Assembly (NCBI GenBank): GCA_023253905.1 | Contig: JALREG010000400.1 | Location: forward strand, 1 to 23,552 | Length of the DNA: 23,552 nt | Origin: Burkholderiaceae bacterium | Lineage (GTDB): Bacteria; Pseudomonadota; Gammaproteobacteria; Burkholderiales; Burkholderiaceae | Direction of reading: 5' to 3' | Shown here: positions 8,900-16,489 of the stretch, in pieces | Numbering within the stretch: position 1 is the stretch's first letter | How the letters are laid out: every line of letters starts with the position of its first letter | Program-made: the position numbers and the translations under genes | Notes under the pieces: generated by a model | Told to the model about the DNA's origin: nothing | Databases searched by the model: none | What the model saw: only the letters and a program-made list of their open reading frames with translations

Positions 8900-9714
8900 A
8901 CGTGCTCCAGCTTTTTCGACGTAAACCTCGCCCGGTACCGCCCTCCGCCAGCCAGCTCACGCTGCAGTTCGACGCCCCACCCGAAGCATCGTCGCCGCCC
9001 CAGAGCCGGCGCTTTGCGATGCTTCGACATCAGCCCGTTCGGTGGGAGCTGGTGCGCAGTCGCCGTCGCACGATCGGCTTTCAGATCGACGGCCGGGGCC
9101 TTCGCGTGAGCGCGCCACGCTGGGTACCGATCTGGGAGATCGAACGCGCGCTGCAGGAAAAGGCCGACTGGATTCTGCGCAAACTCGCCGAGTGGCAGGA
9201 TCACGAGCGCCGCCGCCAGGACATGATGCCGCGCTGGGAACATGGCGCGCCCATCCGGCTGCTGGGCCATACCCTGACCCTCACCCTGGCTCCCGCGATG
9301 AGCGGCGTACGCCGCGAGGGCGATCTCCTGCTGGTTGGGCTCGCGGCCGACGCAAAGACCGAGGCCATTCGCGAACTGCTCCAGAAGTGGTTTCGCGAGC
9401 AGGCCCGCGAAGTGTTTGGCCGACAGATTCCGATTTTCGCCGAGCGGCTGGGCCGGGCCCCCTCGCGCTGGGCACTATCCTCGGCGCGCACCCGCTGGGG
9501 CAGTTGCGGTCCCGACGGCGCAATCCGACTCAACTGGCGACTCGTTCATTTCCCTGCCGAGGTTGTCGACTACGTGATCGCGCATGAGCTCGCCCATCTG
9601 GTGGAACTCAATCACGGGCCCCGTTTCTGGGCAGTGGTGGAACGCCTCTTTCCAGACTACGAGCGCGTGCGCGACTCACTCAAGCATCATTACGACGATA
9701 TGCCCGAGGGCTGA
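8896..9714 (+). CDS. YgjP-like (DUF45/SprT-like) zinc metallopeptidase
   Basis: This is a predicted zinc metallopeptidase of the YgjP/DUF45 family (M48-like), with no established substrate that I know of. The zinc site HELAH is at residues 230-234, and the downstream third ligand His240 lies in LNHGPRFW. Upstream the family block RTRWGSCGPDGAIRLNWRL is intact. The first 45 residues are proline-rich and basic and look poorly ordered. No signal peptide is seen, so it is probably cytoplasmic. The start is TTG 8896, overlapping the plsC stop as TTGA; GTG 8902, two codons later, is the alternative. It lies in the glyQS-plsC-gloA cluster, where I recall this family in other Burkholderiales. Confidence 0.88.
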   Translation: MNVLQLFRRKPRPVPPSASQLTLQFDAPPEASSPPQSRRFAMLRHQPVRWELVRSRRRTIGFQIDGRGLRVSAPRWVPIWEIERALQEKADWILRKLAEWQDHERRRQDMMPRWEHGAPIRLLGHTLTLTLAPAMSGVRREGDLLLVGLAADAKTEAIRELLQKWFREQAREVFGRQIPIFAERLGRAPSRWALSSARTRWGSCGPDGAIRLNWRLVHFPAEVVDYVIAHELAHLVELNHGPRFWAVVERLFPDYERVRDSLKHHYDDMPEG

Positions 9715-9747
9715 TCGCTCCGATTATCACTTTCAGGACATCTCACC

Positions 9748-10131
9748 ATGCGCATCCTGCACACCATGATCCGGGTTGGCGACCTGCAACGCTCCATTCA
9801 CTTCTATACCGAGCTGATGGGAATGAAGCTGCTGCGCACTTCCGATCGCCCTGAACAGAAATATTCGCTTGCCTTCGTGGGCTACGGCGACGAGACCAGC
9901 GATTCGGTGCTCGAACTCACCTACAACTACGGGGTGGATCGCTACGACCTGGGCGCCGGGTTCGGACACATTGCCATCGCTGTCGACAACGCCGCGGCAG
10001 CCTGCGAACGCATTCGCGCCGCCGGCGGCACGATCACTCGCGAGGCGGGCCCGGTCAAGGGCGGCACGTCGGTCATTGCCTTCGTGCAGGATCCCGACGG
10101 CTACAAGATTGAGTTGATCGAGCGCAGCTGA
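9748..10131 (+). CDS. gloA: Lactoylglutathione lyase (glyoxalase I)
   Basis: Glyoxalase I isomerises the hemithioacetal of methylglyoxal and glutathione to S-lactoylglutathione, the first step of methylglyoxal detoxification in the cytoplasm. The 127-residue protein carries the four metal ligands at exactly the E. coli GloA positions: His5, Glu56, His74 and Glu122. The family blocks [18 protein letters not shown] (here [20 protein letters not shown]) and FGHIAIAV are present. An AGGA about 11 bases before ATG 9748 can serve as ribosome binding site. The last 31 bases overlap the 3' end of rsmA, which runs the other way. By similarity to the E. coli-type short enzyme it is probably nickel-dependent. 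Confidence 0.97.
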   Translation: MRILHTMIRVGDLQRSIHFYTELMGMKLLRTSDRPEQKYSLAFVGYGDETSDSVLELTYNYGVDRYDLGAGFGHIAIAVDNAAAACERIRAAGGTITREAGPVKGGTSVIAFVQDPDGYKIELIERS

Positions 10132-10943
10132 TCAGCGAGCGCGCAGTATTGCGCCACGCTGATCTCCTCCGCGCGGCGCTCACCGTTCAGGTTCGACGCA
10201 TCCACTCCACGCTCGCGAAGCCATGGAATGAGTGTGGAGCGGAGCATTTTTCGCCGCTGCGCGAAGGCCGGGGTCAGGACCGCCTGAAGTGCGGCCAGAT
10301 CTTCGGTGAGCGGACGTTCGCGGGTGATCATTCTGAGAACCGCCGAATCGACCCGAGGGGGCGGATCGAAGGCTTCGGGCGGCACCTCAAACAGAAGCTC
10401 CACCTCGTAGAACGCCTGCAGGATGACGCTCAGGCGACCAAAGCTGGTCGAGCCTGGCGCGGCTGCGATCCGCTCTACCACTTCCTTCTGCAGCAAAAAA
10501 TGCTGATCACGGATCAGGTGACGGGCTTCAACCAGCGCCACCATGAGCGGACTAGAGATGTTGTAGGGCAAGTTACCCACCACGCGTAGCCGGGTGACCC
10601 CAAGCGCGGCCGCTGCATCGACGGGATTGAAGCTCAGCGCATCGGCCTCGAACAGGCAAAGCCGCTCGGGTCCGAAGCGCCGGCGTAGCCGCTCACATAA
10701 GTCGCGGTCGATCTCGACCGCTGCCAGGCGTGGTACGGCCCGGAGCAGTTCGGCAGTGAGCACACCGAGCCCGGGGCCGATCTCAAGTAAACCGTCGGAG
10801 GCCGTGGGTGAGATCGCCTGAACGATCGCCGACAGAACAGACCGGTCGGCCAGGAAATGTTGGCCGAACCGTTTGCGAGCGACATGCCCGGCTACGGCCC
10901 TGGGCGGCCGCTGCCAGGCCCCTGCACGCCGCTCAGCGTTCAT
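10101..10943 (-). CDS. rsmA: 16S rRNA dimethyladenosine transferase RsmA (KsgA)
   Basis: RsmA dimethylates the two adjacent adenosines in the 3'-terminal helix of 16S rRNA (A1518 and A1519 in E. coli) late in 30S assembly, using S-adenosylmethionine. The 280-residue product has [10 protein letters not shown] at the N-terminus, the SAM-binding motif [11 protein letters not shown] (about residues 53-63), the catalytic NLPY (124-127) and the C-terminal block [15 protein letters not shown] at 10943-10941 overlaps the surA stop by 11 bases. The longer open frame upstream lies inside surA. The 3' end overlaps gloA by 31 bases in convergent orientation. In many relatives pdxA separates surA and rsmA, but here it is missing. 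Confidence 0.97.
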   Translation of the reverse strand: MNAERRAGAWQRPPRAVAGHVARKRFGQHFLADRSVLSAIVQAISPTASDGLLEIGPGLGVLTAELLRAVPRLAAVEIDRDLCERLRRRFGPERLCLFEADALSFNPVDAAAALGVTRLRVVGNLPYNISSPLMVALVEARHLIRDQHFLLQKEVVERIAAAPGSTSFGRLSVILQAFYEVELLFEVPPEAFDPPPRVDSAVLRMITRERPLTEDLAALQAVLTPAFAQRRKMLRSTLIPWLRERGVDASNLNGERRAEEISVAQYCALADQLRSINSIL

Positions 10944-12273
10944 CGAGTCGATATTCGACGTAGGTGCTGTCGCGTAACTGCCGAAGCCAGTCCTGCCAGA
11001 CCTCTTCACCCCGCTGCTCACGGAGCGCCTGCTTGGCCACTGCCCGCGCGCGCTCGCCCGAGGCCGCCTGCTGCCGGCGCTCGAGCACCTGGATGAGGTG
11101 AAACCCGAACGGCGTGCGAACCGGCTGGCTGGTCTGTCCGGGGGCGAGTGCATTCATGGCGCGTTCGAAATCGGGCACCGTGTCACCCGGCAGGATCCAA
11201 CCGAGATCGCCCCCGCGACCGGCCGTGCCATCTGCTGAATTCTGACGGGCGAGGTCAGCAAAGTCAGCGCCGCGTTCGATCAACCCGCGCAGATCGTCGA
11301 CCCGGCGTCGCGCCTCGCTCTCGCTCTGGTTGTCGCTTACCCTCAGCAGGATGTGCCGGACCCGGGTCTGCGTGACGGCGGCATCATTGGACCCCGCTCC
11401 TGACACCGCGCGCTTGCCAACCAGCTTGAGTACATGAAAACCGTTGGGGCTCCGAACGATCGTGGCCCCCCCTGGCTGAAGCGTCTTCACCGCCTCGACA
11501 AAAATCTGCGGCAGGCGATCGGCGCTACGCCAGCCAAGCGACCCGCCCGTCATGGCGTCACCGGCGTCGGAATAAGTCGCTGCAAGCGCCGAAAAATCAC
11601 TGCCGGGACGCGAGACCGCCGAAAGCACTTCCTCGGCCCGCGAACGACGCTTTTGAATGTCATCGCTCGAGGCGCCTTCGGCCACCCGGACCAGAATCTG
11701 GGCCAGCTCGAATTCGGCGTTTTCACTGGCCAGCCGCTCGCGCTCGGCGATGAACGCCTCCACATCGGCGTCACTGATCTGAACGCGGCTGTCAACCTCG
11801 CGCTCTCGCAACCGTGCCTGGATCATCTCCTGTCGAATGTCGCGACGAAACCGCTCCCAGGCAATGCCCTCGCGCTCGACCCGACTGCGAAAATCAGCCA
11901 CCGACAACCCGCGTTCACTCGCAATACCGCTGATAGCCCGTTCGAGTTGCGCGTCATCGACACGGATTCCGCCATCCCGCGCGGTCTGTAGCTGTGCACG
12001 ATCAAGAATCATGCGTTCGAGCACCTGCGAGGCGAGCACATCGGCGGGGGGGACCTCGATCTTCCGGCTATCGAGCTGACGGCGCACGAGGTCGACCTGC
12101 CGCGAAAGCTCCTGCCGGGTGATGACCTCGGCGTTGACCACCGCCACCACCGAGTCGAGCGAATTCAGGTTTTGCAGGCGGGTGGTCTGCGCTGAGGAGA
12201 GCCCGCAGACACACGCAAGCAGCAACGCAATTAAACCGGTCCGCGGACGATTCAGCATGGCCCCATCCATCAT
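10933..12273 (-). CDS. surA: Periplasmic peptidyl-prolyl isomerase and chaperone SurA
   Basis: SurA is the main periplasmic chaperone that escorts unfolded outer-membrane proteins, including LptD, to the BAM complex. A signal peptide (MLNRPRTGLIALLLACVCGLSSAQ) is followed by the N-terminal chaperone domain (about residues 38-170) and two parvulin domains. The first parvulin domain covers about 188-286 (AQILVRVAEG... NGFHVLKLVG), the second about 304-400 (RVRHILLRVSD... FGFHLIQVLE). The C-terminal helix VWQDWLRQLRDSTYVEYRL is typical. ATG 12273 overlaps the lptD stop as ATGA; the in-frame ATG at 12258 would give a more standard signal peptide and is a strong alternative. Co-transcription with lptD makes functional sense. 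Confidence 0.96.
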   Translation of the reverse strand: MMDGAMLNRPRTGLIALLLACVCGLSSAQTTRLQNLNSLDSVVAVVNAEVITRQELSRQVDLVRRQLDSRKIEVPPADVLASQVLERMILDRAQLQTARDGGIRVDDAQLERAISGIASERGLSVADFRSRVEREGIAWERFRRDIRQEMIQARLREREVDSRVQISDADVEAFIAERERLASENAEFELAQILVRVAEGASSDDIQKRRSRAEEVLSAVSRPGSDFSALAATYSDAGDAMTGGSLGWRSADRLPQIFVEAVKTLQPGGATIVRSPNGFHVLKLVGKRAVSGAGSNDAAVTQTRVRHILLRVSDNQSESEARRRVDDLRGLIERGADFADLARQNSADGTAGRGGDLGWILPGDTVPDFERAMNALAPGQTSQPVRTPFGFHLIQVLERRQQAASGERARAVAKQALREQRGEEVWQDWLRQLRDSTYVEYRLDER

Positions 12274-14549
12274 TCGTAGCCGAAATAACGAGAGCCCGGT
12301 TCAAAAGTGCCCTGAGGCAGGCGGTATCCGGGAATGTTCCGCTGCAGCACGAGAAACGGATTCTGCCCGATCGTGCCAAGGCCATTCAACTCGAGCTGCA
12401 GGAAAAACGCGGTGGTGCTGGCATTGGCTGCCGTTCGGAACTGCTGGGTGAGCACCCGCAGCGCCCAGCATGATGCCGTGTATTCGAAGCCCACGAGCGA
12501 TTCGACGAACCCTCGGGTGTTTTCCACCCGGCTCACCGGGTCATAGCCCTCGGACAGGAAAGAGTAGTTGAGCCGAACCAGGGAATTCCAGCCGTCGACA
12601 ATGGGCCATCGGGTGGAGACGTCAATTTGCCCGAGTTGGTCCCGTCGGTATCGCACGCCCGCATTCAGCACCCGACCGTCCGGGGGGAGATAACGGCCCA
12701 CCACGCTGAACCGCGGCAACACCGTGGTGGCCATGCTGTATTGGAGGCCGGTATCAATGGACCAGTGTGACCCGAGTGGCCCCGCCGCGGCCACCAGCAG
12801 GTCGGAGCGCCGGTCCGTGCGCGGCGCAACACCAGGAATCGACACCTGCTGATCTGAAAAATAGCTGCGAAAACCGGTTGCGAACCGCAGCCCTTCGATC
12901 CCGGTCTGAGGATCGACCAGCCGCGAGACTGCAGCGGCAGTGAGCTGATTCACATCAGCAATCCGATCGTTTCCAATAAAGGTGTTGTCCGAGAACAGCT
13001 GGGCGAAATTGAAATCGGCCGGTGCAGTATCGAAAACCGGAAACGCGCTCTGGTCGCGAAACGGGGTGCGCACGTAGAAGAGGCGAGGTTCGAGCGTTTG
13101 CGTGATGTCTCGCCCCGCATAGGCATACGGCCGCTCAAACACCATCCCGGAATCGAACGACAGCGTGGGCACCACACGCTGGAGCCCATAGTCGGACCCC
13201 AGCGCAGTGTTCACCTGATAGCTGGTTGCGTGCACATTCGCCTTCGGCACCGCAAACCATCCCGGACGGCGGATCGGCCAGGAAACAGAGGGGTTAGCCA
13301 CCATTCGGGTGCCCGACGGGCGGATGGCATCCGGCGAGATGAATTGGGTCACATCGAACGTGCTGTTCATGTCGAACCCGCCTCGATCGCGAGCCAGCCA
13401 ACGGGTCACCACCTGCGGCTCGCGTTCGTAAGGGCCAGGCCTTGCGTCCAGAATCGACTGGAACTTCTGAACCAGGACCGTCATCGACCAGTCTTCGCTC
13501 AAGCCGCGGCCAAAACTCACCGTTCTGGGCAGCACCCGGTCCGCACTGGTCACGATCGAACGCGAGTAATCGACAAAGTAGCGATCATCCGACACGCCTC
13601 GCATGTCCCAGCCCCCGGCCCAGCCGCCCAGATTGCTGAAGCTCTGCCGGGTGTGCCAGAAATGACGCGAGCTGCCCGCCTCCTGGTCATAGGGGTTGGC
13701 CTCAAAGCGGGTTTCCCCAGCGAAGTTATCCCTCAGATAGCGGACTTCACCGCCCAGTTGCATACCGCGGCGAGTACTGACCCGGGGATAGAGGGTGGCA
13801 TCGGTGTTATGCGAGATATTCCAGTACCAGGGCACCATCAGGTCGACGCCGCTGCGTGAAGTGATGCCGAAGGAGGGAGCAAGAAATCCCGATTTACGCT
13901 CGTTACCTAAAGAAAACGCGAAATACGGGGAAGCAAGTAGCGGCGCCCCCTTGAACGACAACAGTGCGCTCCGGCTTACCCCCCGGTCGTCATCCTGGTC
14001 GATGAAGAGCGAGCGGCTCGAGATCTGCCAGTCAGGTGTCTCAGGGCCGCAGGTGGTGAACGTGGCGCGCGAGGCAAGCGCACGCCCGGGTCCCAGAAAA
14101 TCAATTCGATCCGCATGCCCGCGCCCGCCCCCCTGAAGCGCGAGGTAGTAATCAGGGCTGGTGAAGGTTCCCTCGTTGGCATCCACCCGCAACTGCAGGG
14201 CGGGGCCAGTAAAGACATTGCCGTCACGCGTCACACGGACATTGCCGGTTGCCACCAGTTCGTCGGTCGACGAGGTGTAGGTGATTCGATCACCGCGAAT
14301 GACGCTGCCTGCGCGGCGCACCTCCGCATCGCCAATGAGCGTGGTCTGCTCCTCAGGCCGCCCCTCTATGACCCAGGCGCGAGCATAGGCGGGGAGCGCC
14401 TGCGAAGGCGCTCGGGCCTCGGTGAGCGTGCCATCGAGCTTCAGCACAAACCCGGGCCCCGCCGGCTGCGCAACCCCGTGCGTCATGACAAAGCCCAGCA
14501 GCCCCGCCGCCGTGAGGGCGGACAACAGACTTGGCGGGCGACGGTTCAT
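12270..14549 (-). CDS. lptD: LPS-assembly outer-membrane protein LptD
   Basis: LptD is the outer-membrane beta-barrel that, with the lipoprotein LptE, inserts lipopolysaccharide into the outer leaflet. The 759-residue precursor starts with a Sec signal peptide (MNRRPPSLLSALTAAGLLGF, cut near VAQPA). An OstA/LptA-like beta-jellyroll domain follows at about residues 55-150 (IGDAEVRRAGSVIRGDRITY, then LVATGNVRVTRDG). The C-terminal barrel ends with the conserved IPGYR region. Only two cysteines are seen, Cys167 (TFTTCGPETPDW) and Cys694 (YTASCWALRV), where E. coli has four. ATG 14549 is chosen for its signal peptide; ATG 14558 is nearly equivalent. It is the first gene of lptD-surA-rsmA and is divergent from amgK. 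Confidence 0.96.
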   Translation of the reverse strand: MNRRPPSLLSALTAAGLLGFVMTHGVAQPAGPGFVLKLDGTLTEARAPSQALPAYARAWVIEGRPEEQTTLIGDAEVRRAGSVIRGDRITYTSSTDELVATGNVRVTRDGNVFTGPALQLRVDANEGTFTSPDYYLALQGGGRGHADRIDFLGPGRALASRATFTTCGPETPDWQISSRSLFIDQDDDRGVSRSALLSFKGAPLLASPYFAFSLGNERKSGFLAPSFGITSRSGVDLMVPWYWNISHNTDATLYPRVSTRRGMQLGGEVRYLRDNFAGETRFEANPYDQEAGSSRHFWHTRQSFSNLGGWAGGWDMRGVSDDRYFVDYSRSIVTSADRVLPRTVSFGRGLSEDWSMTVLVQKFQSILDARPGPYEREPQVVTRWLARDRGGFDMNSTFDVTQFISPDAIRPSGTRMVANPSVSWPIRRPGWFAVPKANVHATSYQVNTALGSDYGLQRVVPTLSFDSGMVFERPYAYAGRDITQTLEPRLFYVRTPFRDQSAFPVFDTAPADFNFAQLFSDNTFIGNDRIADVNQLTAAAVSRLVDPQTGIEGLRFATGFRSYFSDQQVSIPGVAPRTDRRSDLLVAAAGPLGSHWSIDTGLQYSMATTVLPRFSVVGRYLPPDGRVLNAGVRYRRDQLGQIDVSTRWPIVDGWNSLVRLNYSFLSEGYDPVSRVENTRGFVESLVGFEYTASCWALRVLTQQFRTAANASTTAFFLQLELNGLGTIGQNPFLVLQRNIPGYRLPQGTFEPGSRYFGYE

Positions 14550-14652
14550 CGGGGGCATGCCGGGTTGAGGGTTGAGGCGCTTGCGCTGGCAGCACGGCAT
14601 CGGATTGGCCCGGGCAGACCTGAGCGACAGCGGGCGGTCAGAGTCGATCGAC

Positions 14653-14659
14653 TATTATA
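14653..14659. promoter_or_regulatory. Overlapping divergent -10 elements for amgK (+) and lptD (-)
   Basis: The 145-bp region between lptD and amgK holds the near-palindrome CTATTATAG (14652-14660). Read on the minus strand it contains a perfect TATAAT (14659-14654) facing lptD, with a leader of roughly 100 bases. Read on the plus strand it contains TATTAT (14653-14658) facing amgK, about 37 bases before its ATG. No convincing -35 is seen on either strand. This is the only TATAAT-like word in an otherwise GC-rich gap, which supports a role as a shared start region; whether both directions fire is inference. Confidence 0.5.
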
Positions 14660-14694
14660 GGGATCACCCCTCTCCTGCGCGCCGACAACTTTCC

Positions 14695-15732
14695 ATGACC
14701 TCGCCCGTCTCTGACCCGCGTCTATCGCTTCTGCAACGCTGGCTCACACAGCGCGCCGATCGTCTGAGTCTGCAGCTAGACAGCCTGCGCCCCGCGTCTG
14801 ACGATGCCAGCTTCAGGCGTTATTTCCGGATCGATTCTACGGCGGCGCAAGGCGGCAGTCTGATCGTGATGGACGCGCCCCCTGCTCGCGAAGATTGCCG
14901 ACCTTTCCTGCATGCAGCGGCCATCCTGCGCGAGGCGGGCCTCAGCGTGCCTGCGGTGATCGATGCTGACCTCGACTCGGGCCTGCTGCTGCTCGAAGAT
15001 CTGGGCCATGACACGTACCTGTCTTGCCTTGATATCGAATCGGCCAACGGCCTCTACCAGGACGCGGCGGCCGCGCTCGTTAAACTGCAGCTTGCCAGCC
15101 AGCCCGGCGTATTTCCCGACTACGATCGGGCGCTGCTTGATCGCGAAATGCAGCTCTATCCCGACTGGTATGTCGCTCGCCACAAGGGCGTGGTGCTCTC
15201 CGACCCGCACAAAGAACTGCTGAAGCACGCCTTTGACCTGCTCGCGAACGCGGCCTTGGCCCAACCCCGGGTCTATGTTCACCGGGACTGGCACTGCCGC
15301 AACCTGATGCGAATTGAAGAAGAGCGCAACCCGGGTGTGCTCGATTTTCAGGACGCCGTATACGGACCCATTACCTACGACCTGGTGTCCGTGCTGCGGG
15401 ATGCCTACATTGACTGGCCCGAAGAGCGTCAGATCGACTGGGCGATCCGGTATTGGGAGGCCGCTCGCAAGGCAGGGCTGCCGGTAGCTGACGATTTCGG
15501 CAGCTTCTATCGCGATTTCGAATGGATGGGCTTGCAGCGGCAGCTGAAAGTGCTGGGAATCTTCGCCAGACTCAAGCACCGCGACGGTAAGTCGCGCTAC
15601 CTTGCCGATTTGCCTCGGGTGTTGGGCTACGCGCTCGCGGCCGCCCGTCGCTATCAGGCGCTCTCCGGCCTGGTGCAGGTGCTCGAGGCGGTGGAGAGCC
15701 TCGCGCCGGCCCAACCGGGTTACACCTTCTGA
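14695..15732 (+). CDS. amgK: N-acetylmuramate/N-acetylglucosamine anomeric kinase AmgK
   Basis: AmgK phosphorylates free MurNAc (and GlcNAc) at the anomeric carbon in the peptidoglycan-recycling bypass that leads to UDP-MurNAc and gives intrinsic fosfomycin tolerance in Pseudomonas. The 345-residue protein is an aminoglycoside-phosphotransferase-fold kinase. It has the catalytic loop VHRDWHCRNLM (Asp198, Asn203) and the metal-binding DFQD motif (residues 217-220, Asp217) in LDFQDAVYGPITYDL. The N-terminal block ASFRRYFRI is family-typical. ATG 14695 is chosen because upstream open frame runs through the promoter region. The murU gene follows 26 bp later, the usual pairing and the main reason for calling AmgK and not another APH-fold kinase. 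Confidence 0.92.
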   Translation: MTSPVSDPRLSLLQRWLTQRADRLSLQLDSLRPASDDASFRRYFRIDSTAAQGGSLIVMDAPPAREDCRPFLHAAAILREAGLSVPAVIDADLDSGLLLLEDLGHDTYLSCLDIESANGLYQDAAAALVKLQLASQPGVFPDYDRALLDREMQLYPDWYVARHKGVVLSDPHKELLKHAFDLLANAALAQPRVYVHRDWHCRNLMRIEEERNPGVLDFQDAVYGPITYDLVSVLRDAYIDWPEERQIDWAIRYWEAARKAGLPVADDFGSFYRDFEWMGLQRQLKVLGIFARLKHRDGKSRYLADLPRVLGYALAAARRYQALSGLVQVLEAVESLAPAQPGYTF

Positions 15733-15749
15733 GCCCCGGTAAGCGGGGT
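15733..15749 (+). other. Small GC-rich hairpin between amgK and murU
   Basis: CCCCG (15734-15738) pairs with CGGGG (15744-15748) around the loop GTAAG, with a possible G-U closing pair at 15733/15749. It sits directly after the amgK stop and 10 bases before the murU ATG. It has no T-run. The 3' arm contains the only purine-rich stretch that could bind 16S rRNA, so pairing might limit murU initiation. This is inference from sequence only. Confidence 0.35.
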
Positions 15750-15758
15750 CCGCTTCCC

Positions 15759-16478
15759 ATGCGCGCAATGATTCTGGCAGCGGGCCGCGGCGAGCGAATG
15801 CGTCCGCTCACCGATCAGTGCCCCAAACCCATGCTGGTCGCGGGTGGGCAGCCGCTACTGGGATGGCATCTGCAGGCGCTCGCAGAGGCCGGCTTCACCG
15901 AAGTGGTCATCAATCACGCGCATTGTGGCGACGTGTTGTGTGACTGGGTGGGGAGCGGATCCGCCTGGGGTCTGTCGGTTTCGTATTCACCCGAGCATCC
16001 GGCACTTGAAACGGCTGGCGGAATCCGCAGAGCGTTAGGGCTTCTGGGGGAGCGTCCTTTTCTGGTGGTCAATGGCGATGTTTTTACGCGCTGGCCGATT
16101 ACGCGGGCGCGCACCATTGCCAGCCAGATGAACGCGGGCGGGCTCATCGGCTGGTGTGTGCTGGTTCCCAATCCTGACCATCACCCCGAGGGGGACTTCA
16201 CGCTCGACTCAGGGCTCCTCGGCCAGGGCTCGTCCAGGCGACTCACCTTCAGCGGCATCGGCGTCTATCATCCTTCGCTCTTCGAGTCATTGCCCGATGG
16301 CGAAGCCGCCAAGCTGGGCCCGCTTCTACGCGATGCGGCCGGGCGCGGCCTGATCGGCGCCGAACGCTTTGACGGCATCTGGACCGACGTGGGCACCCCG
16401 GCACGCCTTGCGCAACTCGATGCAGAATTACGGGGTGGCGTCGCCGACCCCGCGACCAGACACCGTTTTCCCTCCTGA
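15759..16478 (+). CDS. murU: N-acetylmuramate alpha-1-phosphate uridylyltransferase MurU
   Basis: MurU converts MurNAc-1-phosphate, made by AmgK, to UDP-MurNAc, bypassing MurA in cell-wall synthesis. The 239-residue protein has the nucleotidyltransferase signature LAAGRGERMRPLTDQCPKPM (residues 6-25). The conserved block ETAGGI is at 84-89, the metal-binding NGDV at 105-108 and a second metal-binding aspartate at about 210 in WTDVGTPARL. Its length matches short MurU proteins without extra C-terminal repeats, unlike GlmU or RmlA. Pairing with amgK supports the assignment. The gap to pepP is only 11 bp. Confidence 0.92.
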   Translation: MRAMILAAGRGERMRPLTDQCPKPMLVAGGQPLLGWHLQALAEAGFTEVVINHAHCGDVLCDWVGSGSAWGLSVSYSPEHPALETAGGIRRALGLLGERPFLVVNGDVFTRWPITRARTIASQMNAGGLIGWCVLVPNPDHHPEGDFTLDSGLLGQGSSRRLTFSGIGVYHPSLFESLPDGEAAKLGPLLRDAAGRGLIGAERFDGIWTDVGTPARLAQLDAELRGGVADPATRHRFPS

Positions 16479-16489
16479 TCGAGCCCACC

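Noticed and set aside
10491..10505. CAGCA/TGCTG inverted repeat with an A-only loop
   Set aside because: It lies within the rsmA catalytic domain coding region ([11 protein letters not shown]) and is explained by the codons; no terminator role is plausible.
13098..13859. 253-codon plus-strand open frame opposite lptD
   Set aside because: Shadow of lptD; no family similarity recognised, and lptD is supported by its domains and by surA downstream.
14776..15768. 330-codon minus-strand open frame opposite amgK
   Set aside because: It mirrors amgK in the GC-rich codon pattern, has no recognisable motif, and the plus-strand frame carries clear kinase motifs.
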